6,293 nucleotides of DNA from Nitrosopumilales archaeon (lineage in GTDB: Archaea; Thermoproteota; Nitrososphaeria; Nitrososphaerales; Nitrosopumilaceae). Shown here one piece after another: positions 1-5,244 of this stretch; the stretch's first letter is position 1, and each line of letters opens with the position of its first letter. Location of the stretch: the NCBI GenBank assembly GCA_016176745.1, contig JACOWO010000050.1, positions 1 to 6,293 on the forward strand, given 5' to 3'. The notes under the pieces are model-generated. The model made no database searches. It was not told where the DNA came from and saw nothing but the letters and a program-made list of their open reading frames with translations. Made by a program: the position numbers and the translations under genes.

Positions 1-653
1 GTTCTATGTGGGATTTTAGGAAAAACTAATTGAAAATGAAAACGAAAATGGTTGAAAATAGAATTTAAACCATGTATAGACTGAACAAGGGTATTACGTT
101 CAAGAAATGTCGAACTCTTTACTATTACACTTACAATTACTGCTATGCTACTAGTTATTGCACAGAACAAAAAATATGGGCCTACTTCAAAATAATAATT
201 TGAAATACTACCCACAGCAAAGGCTGTAAAACTGCCAAATGTTGTGATTATTGCAGTAAATGAAAAGAGTTTACTCCACTGGTTGTTAGGAACAGTTTCC
301 ATTACAAGAAGTTGGGTTATTGGGTTTTTGCCAACTATGAAAAATCCAATTATTGTCGATATTGCATAGATGATGTTAAGTTCTGTTGTAAAATAAAGCC
401 AGATACAGCATAACGTAATAGCAGAAAAACAAACCAACAAAATTACTCGTTTTACATGAAATCTATCTATTATTTTGCCCCAAAAAATAGACCCTAATGC
501 GGCAGTGCCGTATTGAAGTGCGATAACAATTCCAACATCACTTACTGTGCCACCAAGTGAAATCACGTATAACGGCAAAACAATGTGCAAGCCTTCTGCA
601 GAGATGCTTGAAGGCAAAATGTACAACATCCAGTTTTTTTTCGATGAAAGCAT
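1..653 (-). CDS. Major facilitator superfamily transporter, N-terminal half (runs off left edge)
   Basis: This is an integral membrane protein of which 217 residues are visible, about half of a usual 12-helix MFS carrier; the C-terminal half lies beyond the left edge. The reading frame is open from the ATG at 653 to base 1. Six hydrophobic segments can be seen at roughly residues 9-32, 37-57, 69-89, 92-112, 128-150 and 158-178. Between segments 2 and 3 is an MFS motif A-like loop, GKIIDRFHVKR (residues 59-69), with G59, D63, R64, K68 and R69 matching the conserved pattern but lacking the usual second glycine. After residue 178 a hydrophilic stretch fits the central cytoplasmic loop. An in-frame stop lies 6 to 7 codons upstream of the ATG, which supports this start. 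It diverges from the gene at 777. The substrate cannot be told from the sequence; drug efflux or metabolite export are both possible. No clear promoter was found; an ACATAAAG about 39 bases upstream is a weak candidate. Confidence 0.85.
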   Translation of the reverse strand, partial: MLSSKKNWMLYILPSSISAEGLHIVLPLYVISLGGTVSDVGIVIALQYGTAALGSIFWGKIIDRFHVKRVILLVCFSAITLCCIWLYFTTELNIIYAISTIIGFFIVGKNPITQLLVMETVPNNQWSKLFSFTAIITTFGSFTAFAVGSISNYYFEVGPYFLFCAITSSIAVIVSVIVKSSTFLERNTLVQSIHGLNSIFNHFRFHFQLVFPKIPHR

Positions 654-707
654 AGCTGATACACACTGATTTTAGTTGCTCTGATATCCTTTATGTGATG
701 AAAAAAT

Positions 708-721
708 GTTTGTATTCAAAC
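708..721. repeat. Short inverted repeat in the divergent intergenic region
   Basis: The sequence GTTTG-TATT-CAAAC is a perfect 5-base inverted repeat with a 4-base spacer. It sits between the divergent transporter (start 653) and the gene at 777, a position where a regulator could act on both. It is short enough to arise by chance in AT-rich DNA, so an operator role is only a possibility. Confidence 0.25.
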
Positions 722-743
722 CAATTTTACAAAGCTAGTTACC

Positions 744-751
744 GTTAAATC
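744..751 (+). promoter_or_regulatory. Possible TATA-like box for the gene at 777
   Basis: GTTAAATC is centred about 29 bases before the ATG at 777. The same spacing is seen for the better TATA-like box of the dehydrogenase gene at 4216, which would give a leaderless or nearly leaderless transcript. The match is weak and rests mainly on position. Confidence 0.3.
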
Positions 752-776
752 TAGTTCAAATACGATTGATAGCAAA

Positions 777-1976
777 ATGGGCGAATTAGAAGAATTCTCT
801 GAATCATTGATTGCACAGCTTGAAATTGAATTAAATGAAGAAAAGGTGATAAAGGATCTAACTGAAAAAATAAAAGAAGATCTAGGTTTTTCTATAAAAT
901 TTGATTCACTTGAGGAAATTTCTGAAAATATTTTTTCAGGAATGAAAGAAAAGATAAATGATTTTACTGGCATTTCAGTTTCACCACAAACTAGGATAAA
1001 GTATCCTGATTTAGATGACTTGAAAAAGTTGAAAGGAAGAAAGGTCTTTGCGGCTTCTAATGCAGGAAAATTTGTAGAGGAGTTATTTGAGGCAGTATCA
1101 AAAAAAGATACTAAAAAAATTTCATCCCTAATAGAGCAAGACGCTGCCAAGTATTTCGTATATTCTACTTATGCAATTCAATATCTTTCAAAAATTTCTA
1201 CCACATATGGTGACTATCTAGATAATGTAATTTATCTAAACAAATTTGTTCTCTCAAGCTATCCACAAATCATTCTTTACAGACAAGGAAAACCGTACGA
1301 GCCAAAATTTGAGTCTATAAAGTCAGGTTATGTGGGAGCGTTAAAAATGACAATTCTTGAAGAGATGATTCATTCAATACAAGAAAACTTGCAAGAAATG
1401 AACAAAAATGCAGCTATGAATGTTAATGCCCTAAACGAAGAACTCGCAAAGATAATTTTAGGTTTAGATGATAAAACTGTGGCAAATCTATCAGAATATC
1501 TTCAGCTGCAGCCTGTTCCAGATGATTTTCCGATTGCAAAAAAAGCGAATCTCTTCTTTATGTTAAATCCTGATAATTTTATAGTAAATGTACTTGGGCC
1601 AGATGTGATGACATTCACACGAGTTGAAATTGATCCAAAAATTTCAGAGACTGTTCCTCAGTTATTGGATATTTACCAGAGATGGCTAAAACCAATTCAG
1701 GCTCATCATGCTGCCTTTACTACCATGGAGGGCATGGCTGAGTTCATTGTACAAAACATGCTAAAAGATGATGCAGATTTTCTACATTATCTTACCTCTT
1801 TTGTTGGAACAGACATTTCGTCTTACCAAGTAAGAAAAAGCCTTGGAAAAGATTTCACAAAGATAGTTTTTGAAAAATTTGGTAAAAAGACGTTTAAAAT
1901 TTTAATTGATGATCCCCCTTCAACTAAAGAACTAAAAGAACCAACATTATATCTAAAAAGAAAATCATCTATATAA
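777..1976 (+). CDS. Hypothetical protein with altered zincin-like motif (EExxH ... EGMAE)
   Basis: I do not recognise this 399-residue protein by name. It has no signal peptide or membrane segment and should be cytosolic. The N-terminal 65 residues are rich in Glu and Lys and probably helical. Residues 195-199 read EEMIH, followed by SIQENLQE, and residues 318-322 read EGMAE inside a helix-like stretch. This spacing and context resemble gluzincin metallopeptidase-type proteins, where HExxH plus a downstream Glu bind zinc, for example the DUF2342-like zincins with HExxHxxQ and EGxAE. Here the first His is replaced by Glu, so peptidase activity is doubtful. H310 and H311 lie close to the EGMAE stretch. 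The ATG at 777 is the first start after an in-frame stop at 699 and has no Shine-Dalgarno sequence. The gene is followed after 7 bases by the SirB1-type gene on the same strand, so the two are probably co-transcribed. The zincin link is my inference; a non-enzymatic helical protein remains possible. Confidence 0.7.
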   Translation: MGELEEFSESLIAQLEIELNEEKVIKDLTEKIKEDLGFSIKFDSLEEISENIFSGMKEKINDFTGISVSPQTRIKYPDLDDLKKLKGRKVFAASNAGKFVEELFEAVSKKDTKKISSLIEQDAAKYFVYSTYAIQYLSKISTTYGDYLDNVIYLNKFVLSSYPQIILYRQGKPYEPKFESIKSGYVGALKMTILEEMIHSIQENLQEMNKNAAMNVNALNEELAKIILGLDDKTVANLSEYLQLQPVPDDFPIAKKANLFFMLNPDNFIVNVLGPDVMTFTRVEIDPKISETVPQLLDIYQRWLKPIQAHHAAFTTMEGMAEFIVQNMLKDDADFLHYLTSFVGTDISSYQVRKSLGKDFTKIVFEKFGKKTFKILIDDPPSTKELKEPTLYLKRKSSI

Positions 1977-1983
1977 TAAAAAA

Positions 1984-2808
1984 TTGAGTGAAAAATTTGA
2001 TCCTTTTGTTGCAGAATGGACCTCATTTGCAACTAGTCCAAAATATAGTCTAGTTGAAAAGTGCCTTAAATTATCACAGCTTTTAGAATATCCCAACCTT
2101 AATTTCAATGACTATATTCAAAAAATCAACGATATTGGCAAGTCCCTCCAATTATCGATTACCAATATTGATAATCCAACATATCGCATTTCCATGTTAA
2201 ATGAACATTTTTTTCATAGATATGGTTTCAAAGGAGATGCCGATGATTACTACAACCCAAAGAACAATTTTTTAAATGATGTTATAGAAAAGAAATCAGG
2301 AATACCGATTACTTTATCAATTTTGTATTCTGAGGTTGCAAAGCATATAGGACTGGATCTTAGAATAGTTGGATTTCCAAGTCATGTAATTGTAAAATAC
2401 AAAGAAGAAATAGTCGTAGATCCCTTTAACCAAGGAAAATTACTTACAATCGATGATCTAAATGAAATTCTTTACAGAAATTATGGTGATGATGTTGAAT
2501 TTCTTCCAGAGTTCCTAAATGAGTTAAGACCAGAACATGTCTTGATTCGTATGCTTCGTAATTTAAAAAACTCTTACACCCACTCTTATGCATACGACAA
2601 GGCTATACGCTGTACAAACATGATACTTGGTCTTGAACCAAATATGCCTGAAGATATTAGAGATAAAGGGGTTTTGGAACATTATTTGTTAAATAATGAC
2701 GAGGCATTAAAATTCCTAAATCGCTATTTGGAACTTGAGCCAAATGCTGAAGATGCCGATTTTGTTTTAGAATTGATAAGAAGTATTAGGGAAAAAATCA
2801 ATCAATGA
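1984..2808 (+). CDS. SirB1-family transglutaminase-like protein with C-terminal TPR repeats
   Basis: The 274-residue protein follows the SirB1 (YchA-like) plan: a helical N-terminus, a transglutaminase-like core at about residues 70-165, and a TPR tail at about 189-270. Family hallmarks are FKGDADDYYNPKNNFL (residues 82-97), SGIPITLSILYSEVAKHIGL (105-124), GFPSHVIVKY (130-139) and VVDPF (144-148). H134 and D146 align with the His and Asp of the transglutaminase triad, but no Cys lies in the GIPITLS region where the nucleophile would be; the only cysteines are C27 and C210. The protein is therefore probably a binding module and not a cross-linking enzyme, as appears general in this family. Two degenerate TPRs, with LGLEPN and LELEPN turns, suggest a protein partner. 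The start is TTG: an in-frame stop lies at 1954, nothing else can start between, and the next ATG is codon 71, inside the core. The gene follows the zincin-like gene by 7 bases, and its 3' end overlaps the antisense coiled-coil gene by 11 bases. Family assignment is firm; biological role is unknown. Confidence 0.9.
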   Translation: MSEKFDPFVAEWTSFATSPKYSLVEKCLKLSQLLEYPNLNFNDYIQKINDIGKSLQLSITNIDNPTYRISMLNEHFFHRYGFKGDADDYYNPKNNFLNDVIEKKSGIPITLSILYSEVAKHIGLDLRIVGFPSHVIVKYKEEIVVDPFNQGKLLTIDDLNEILYRNYGDDVEFLPEFLNELRPEHVLIRMLRNLKNSYTHSYAYDKAIRCTNMILGLEPNMPEDIRDKGVLEHYLLNNDEALKFLNRYLELEPNAEDADFVLELIRSIREKINQ

Positions 2809-2968
2809 TAGACTGGATGTCATGTCCTTTTCTTATCATTGAAATTTCGTGTCTTGCAACTTTGTTACGCAGTGCTTTCTTTAGTATATCGACTTCATTT
2901 CGTAAAGCTGCAACTTCATCTTCTAGTTTTGCAACCCTATCATAGATTGTTTCTGCTTCATTAGCCAT
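2798..2968 (-). CDS. Small coiled-coil protein, 56 residues
   Basis: This short gene runs from ATG at 2968 to TGA at 2798. The 56-residue product has a clean heptad pattern: I8, V12, L15, V19, L22, V26, L29 and L33 occupy alternating a and d positions, with V or L at a and mostly L at d, and charged residues around them. That is typical of a short parallel dimeric coiled coil. The C-terminal 20 residues are basic and polar (RNKVARHEISMIRKGHD), which could bind nucleic acid or a protein partner. It is convergent with the SirB1-type gene and overlaps its last 11 bases. A TATA-like box lies 28 bases upstream. I do not recognise the family. The regular heptads, proper start and stop, and placement make a real gene likely, but there is no homology proof. 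Confidence 0.72.
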   Translation of the reverse strand: MANEAETIYDRVAKLEDEVAALRNEVDILKKALRNKVARHEISMIRKGHDIQSIID

Positions 2969-2974
2969 AATGTT

Positions 2975-3000
2975 CTAAAACAGAAAAAAGATCTTAAAAA
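2975..3000 (-). terminator. Oligo-T tract downstream of the zinc-ribbon gene
   Basis: Read on the minus strand, this stretch carries T runs of 5, 6 and 4 bases separated by short spacers, 40-65 bases after the zinc-ribbon stop codon. Archaeal RNA polymerase stops at such U-rich tracts without a hairpin. The same stretch overlaps the candidate promoter of the coiled-coil gene, so termination and new initiation may occur side by side. Confidence 0.4.
2993..3000 (-). promoter_or_regulatory. TATA-like box for the small coiled-coil gene
   Basis: TTTTTAAG on the minus strand is centred about 28 bases before the ATG at 2968. This matches the spacing expected for a leaderless archaeal transcript and the spacing seen at other genes in the window. 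T-rich surroundings make the exact box uncertain. Confidence 0.4.
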
Positions 3001-3039
3001 GTTATGGATCAATTTATTGATAGTTTGGTTAGTTTTTTC

Positions 3040-3201
3040 TCATAAATCAAATTCTTGATTACATGCAGGGCATTTTCCCTTCTCTTTTCCAGTTTGCCCT
3101 ATTATGAAAATTCTTCCAATGGTTTTGCACAAAGGACACATCCCTGTTGTGACGTTTTTTGGTCCACTTTTAATGATCTTTTGGGTTTTTCGTCTACCCA
3201 T
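3040..3201 (-). CDS. Small zinc-ribbon protein, 53 residues
   Basis: This gene runs from ATG at 3201 to TGA at 3040 and encodes 53 residues. Two knuckles, CPLC at residues 22-25 and CPAC at 44-47, are separated by an 18-residue stretch with hydrophobic strand (RIFIIG) and a KEKGK turn, the layout of a four-Cys zinc ribbon. The N-terminus MGRRKTQKIIKSGPK is strongly basic and could contact RNA or DNA. Size and design recall small archaeal zinc ribbons of transcription and translation; the GRRK start is loosely like Elf1-type elongation factors, but I would not assign it to that family. A TATA-like box lies about 26 bases upstream with no Shine-Dalgarno sequence, and the tRNA-Ser gene ends 47 bases before the start codon on the same strand. 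The gene is real with good confidence; its function is not known. Confidence 0.82.
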   Translation of the reverse strand: MGRRKTQKIIKSGPKNVTTGMCPLCKTIGRIFIIGQTGKEKGKCPACNQEFDL

Positions 3202-3222
3202 GAAGGTGAAAATATTGCGCGT

Positions 3223-3230
3223 CTATTAAG
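3223..3230 (-). promoter_or_regulatory. TATA-like box for the zinc-ribbon gene
   Basis: CTTAATAG on the minus strand is centred about 25-26 bases before the ATG at 3201, which would place the transcription start at or next to the A of the start codon. It lies between the tRNA 3' end and the gene. The gene might also be reached by read-through from the tRNA, since no oligo-T tract separates them. Confidence 0.4.
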
Positions 3231-3248
3231 TCTAAGTTTTGATTTTAA

Positions 3249-3335
3249 TGGCGCGGGGAGAGGGATTTGAACCCTCGCGTCCTTGCGGACATGGGATTAG
3301 CAATCCCACGCCCTACCAGGCTAGGCGATCCCCGC
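3249..3335 (-). tRNA. tRNA-Ser(GCT) with encoded CCA
   Basis: The minus strand folds into a complete type II tRNA. The acceptor stem pairs GCGGGGA (from 3335) with TCCCCGC. The D-arm contains GCC...GGC around a loop with GG, the anticodon stem is TGGGA/TCCCA, and the loop TTGCTAA carries anticodon GCT, which reads AGC and AGT serine codons. The long variable arm (TGTCC-GCAA-GGACG) is the serine hallmark. The T-arm is GAGGG-TTCAAAT-CCCTC. The discriminator base is G, as expected for serine, at 3252, and bases 3251-3249 read CCA, so the 3' end is genome-encoded (84 bases without it). No intron is present in the anticodon loop. A TATA-like box lies 27 bases upstream of the 5' end. Confidence 0.96.
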
Positions 3336-3358
3336 TCAGGGTTGCTAAAACTAGTCTG

Positions 3359-3366
3359 TAAATAAA
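3359..3366 (-). promoter_or_regulatory. TATA-like box for tRNA-Ser
   Basis: TTTATTTA on the minus strand is centred about 27 bases before the tRNA 5' end at 3335, the expected distance between archaeal box A and the transcription start. It lies just after the metallophosphoesterase stop codon, so the tRNA can be transcribed independently. Little or no leader would need to be removed from the 5' end. Confidence 0.5.
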
Positions 3367-3367
3367 T

Positions 3368-4120
3368 TCATTCTTCCCCAAAACGAGTATAATTTTTCAC
3401 AATGTTTTCAAGAGGTATTCTTTTTCCGCCTACAATTTTTAGATCAACGTGTATTTTCTTATTTTCTATTTTTATGATGTTATAGGTATTTTCAAAAAGT
3501 CCTCTAACCCTTTCTGATGATGTAGTACCAGCGTTTACAACTGAGAGATTTTTGAATGTCCAAATCCATGGGCGGTGTTTGTGACCACACAATACTAGAT
3601 CAACATTAGTAGCTAGTATTGTTCGTAGTACATCACCTGCATCAATCACAGTGACTCTATCAGAGCCGGTATCAGGTATTCCAATTAGATGGTGATGCAT
3701 TGCAAGAATCTTGATTTTTTTCTCATATTTTTTCATCGTACGTTCAAGCCAAAGATTCTGTCTGTATCCAATTTCGCCTTCGTCTCTATCTGGCCTCGCG
3801 GTACCAAGGGTTACAACTACTACGTCCTTATCAAGCTCATTAACTGTCTCAAATGGAAAATATTTCTTGAAAACCAGATAACCTGTGTTTCTATAATCGT
3901 GATTACCGCTAATAGCTATGATTTTTGGAGCATTAAGTTGTGAAATTAATTCCTTACATTTTTCATATTCTTTTATCAATCCCTCGTTTGTAAGATCACC
4001 TGTAACAATAATTGCATTAGGTTTTAACGCATTAACTTCATCTAATACAGTATCAAAAACTTTTTCTCTGAATTGTGTTCCTACATGAATGTCTGATAGT
4101 TGGACTATATTCATTTTCAT
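3368..4120 (-). CDS. Metallophosphoesterase, CpdA/Icc-like
   Basis: The 250-residue cytosolic enzyme belongs to the calcineurin-like metallophosphoesterase superfamily, closest in style to the CpdA/Icc cyclic-nucleotide phosphodiesterases. All metal-binding blocks are present in order: DIH (D10, H12), GD (D42), GNHD (N73, H74), a histidine cluster MHHHL (142-144), and GHKH (H180, H182). These form a two-metal centre that hydrolyses phosphomono- or diesters. The true substrate is open, since family members act on cyclic nucleotides, other nucleotides or phospholipids; cAMP signalling should not be assumed. The first ATG is at 4120, but a second ATG two codons later (4114) gives MNIVQLSDIH, a typical family start, and lies about 28 bases from the TATA-like box, so it may be the real one. 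The gene diverges from the isocitrate dehydrogenase gene across 95 bases. The length is normal and no active-site residue is missing. Confidence 0.92.
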   Translation of the reverse strand: MKMNIVQLSDIHVGTQFREKVFDTVLDEVNALKPNAIIVTGDLTNEGLIKEYEKCKELISQLNAPKIIAISGNHDYRNTGYLVFKKYFPFETVNELDKDVVVVTLGTARPDRDEGEIGYRQNLWLERTMKKYEKKIKILAMHHHLIGIPDTGSDRVTVIDAGDVLRTILATNVDLVLCGHKHRPWIWTFKNLSVVNAGTTSSERVRGLFENTYNIIKIENKKIHVDLKIVGGKRIPLENIVKNYTRFGEE

Positions 4121-4138
4121 TTATGCTGAGATTGTTTC

Positions 4139-4146
4139 ACTTTAAG
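4139..4146 (-). promoter_or_regulatory. TATA-like box for the metallophosphoesterase gene
   Basis: CTTAAAGT on the minus strand is centred about 22 bases before the ATG at 4120 and about 28 bases before the ATG at 4114. The latter matches the spacing of other likely leaderless genes in this window. It shares the intergenic region with the oppositely oriented box at 4183. Confidence 0.4.
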
Positions 4147-4182
4147 AATGTGGTAGTTTTTTGAAATTTTACTATAAGTACA

Positions 4183-4190
4183 ATTAAATA
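4183..4190 (+). promoter_or_regulatory. TATA box for the isocitrate dehydrogenase gene
   Basis: ATTAAATA is the best match to the archaeal TATA consensus in the window. It is centred 29 bases before the TTG start codon at 4216, which would give a leaderless or 2-5 base leader transcript. No Shine-Dalgarno sequence precedes the start, which agrees with that reading. Confidence 0.55.
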
Positions 4191-4215
4191 CACTGAAACT
4201 TGCAATTTTCCTGCA

Positions 4216-5244
4216 TTGGCAAAAAAGGCTGCAGTACTTAAGGGGGATGGCACTGGCCCCGAACTTGTCGATGCTATGATGCATGTTCTAAAGGCATGCA
4301 ACACGCAATGTGAATTAATTTTGTGTGAAGCAGGTTCAGAACAATGGGAAAAAAATGGCGGTGATACATACATTCCAGATCAGACAGCCAAAATTATGGA
4401 AGAAAGTGATGCATGCTATAAAGGGCCGACTACTACGATTCCTAGACCAGATGCACCTCGAAGTGTTGCTGTTTCAACCCGTCAAAAATTTCAACTTTAT
4501 TGCAATATAAGACCGATTAAAACGTATGAGAGATTATCGCCTAATAAGAAACTTGATTTTGTGTGTTTTAGAGAGGCAACTGAGGGGCTCTATGCAGGAA
4601 TAGAGTTTAAAATATCTGATGATTCTGCAATTGCAATTAGAAAAACTACACGAAAGGGTTGTCGGAGAATTGCTGATGCCACATTTGCATGGGCAAAAAA
4701 GTACAATTTGAAAAAAATTATTGCCATTACGAAACGAAACATACTCAAAGAAACTGATGGAATATTTTGGGGTGAGATTGAACGAGCTGCAAAAGAAAAT
4801 TCCGGAATAGAAATTGAAGAGTATTACATTGACAACATGACCCAACAACTAGTCAAAAATCCAGAAAGATTCAACAATTCAGTTTTAGTTAGTACTAATT
4901 TGTTTATGGATATAATATCAGAATGCGCATCTGGAAATATAGGTTCTATTGGAAATGTGTATTCAGCAAACATTGGTGATTCTTATGCAATGTTTGAGCC
5001 AGCACATGGAAGTGCACCAAAATACAAGGGAATGAATAAGGTAAATCCAACTGCTGCCATATTATCTGGGGCTTGGATGGTTGAATATCTTGGAGAGCCA
5101 GAGATTAGAAATGCGATATTTTTGGCAACAGAACAAGTAATCAATGAAGGAAAGTATGTCACATATGATATTGGTGGCTCTGCAAAAACTAGTGAAATGG
5201 CAGATGCGATTGCAAAGATTTCCAAAGAAAAATTGCGCAAGTAA
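4216..5244 (+). CDS. icd: Probable NADP-dependent isocitrate dehydrogenase
   Basis: The 342-residue protein is a member of the isocitrate/isopropylmalate dehydrogenase family, which carries out metal-dependent oxidative decarboxylation of 2-hydroxy acids. Matched to E. coli Icd, substrate residues S113, R119, R129, R153, Y160 and K230 correspond to S83, R89, R99, R119, Y126 and K173. The serine at position 83 favours isocitrate over isopropylmalate. After HGSAP come K269 and Y270, the Lys-Tyr pair that selects NADP in E. coli; NAD enzymes usually have Asp-Ile. Metal ligands are D206, D232 and E236, the last being Asp in most relatives; N115 of E. coli is Ala here. The length resembles the short family members, not the 416-residue bacterial form. 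The start is TTG, giving MAKKAAVLKGDGTGPE, the usual N-terminus. It would supply 2-oxoglutarate and NADPH for biosynthesis. A TATA box lies 29 bases upstream and seven T bases follow the stop. Homoisocitrate or isopropylmalate dehydrogenase is less likely. Confidence 0.82.
   Translation: MAKKAAVLKGDGTGPELVDAMMHVLKACNTQCELILCEAGSEQWEKNGGDTYIPDQTAKIMEESDACYKGPTTTIPRPDAPRSVAVSTRQKFQLYCNIRPIKTYERLSPNKKLDFVCFREATEGLYAGIEFKISDDSAIAIRKTTRKGCRRIADATFAWAKKYNLKKIIAITKRNILKETDGIFWGEIERAAKENSGIEIEEYYIDNMTQQLVKNPERFNNSVLVSTNLFMDIISECASGNIGSIGNVYSANIGDSYAMFEPAHGSAPKYKGMNKVNPTAAILSGAWMVEYLGEPEIRNAIFLATEQVINEGKYVTYDIGGSAKTSEMADAIAKISKEKLRK
5224..5232 (-). terminator. Oligo-T tract after the ksgA-mtq2 pair
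   Basis: On the minus strand TTTTTCTTT begins 13 bases after the mtq2-like stop codon, inside the 3' end of the convergent dehydrogenase gene, where it encodes part of SKEK on the other strand. A U-rich stretch of this kind can end archaeal transcription, though the tract is interrupted. Confidence 0.35.

Noticed and set aside
716..1150. Open frame of 144 codons on the minus strand, opposite the zincin-like gene
   Set aside because: Its product is Ser/Phe-rich low-complexity sequence typical of the antisense of a Glu/Lys-rich coding region, and the plus-strand gene explains the region.
3055..3270. Open frame of 71 codons on the plus strand
   Set aside because: It is antisense to the zinc-ribbon gene and runs into the tRNA gene; the minus-strand frame has clear paired CxxC knuckles and a TATA-like box.
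4137..4373. Minus-strand frame of 78 codons crossing the divergent promoter region
   Set aside because: It is antisense to the start of the dehydrogenase gene and would cover both promoters; no recognisable protein features.
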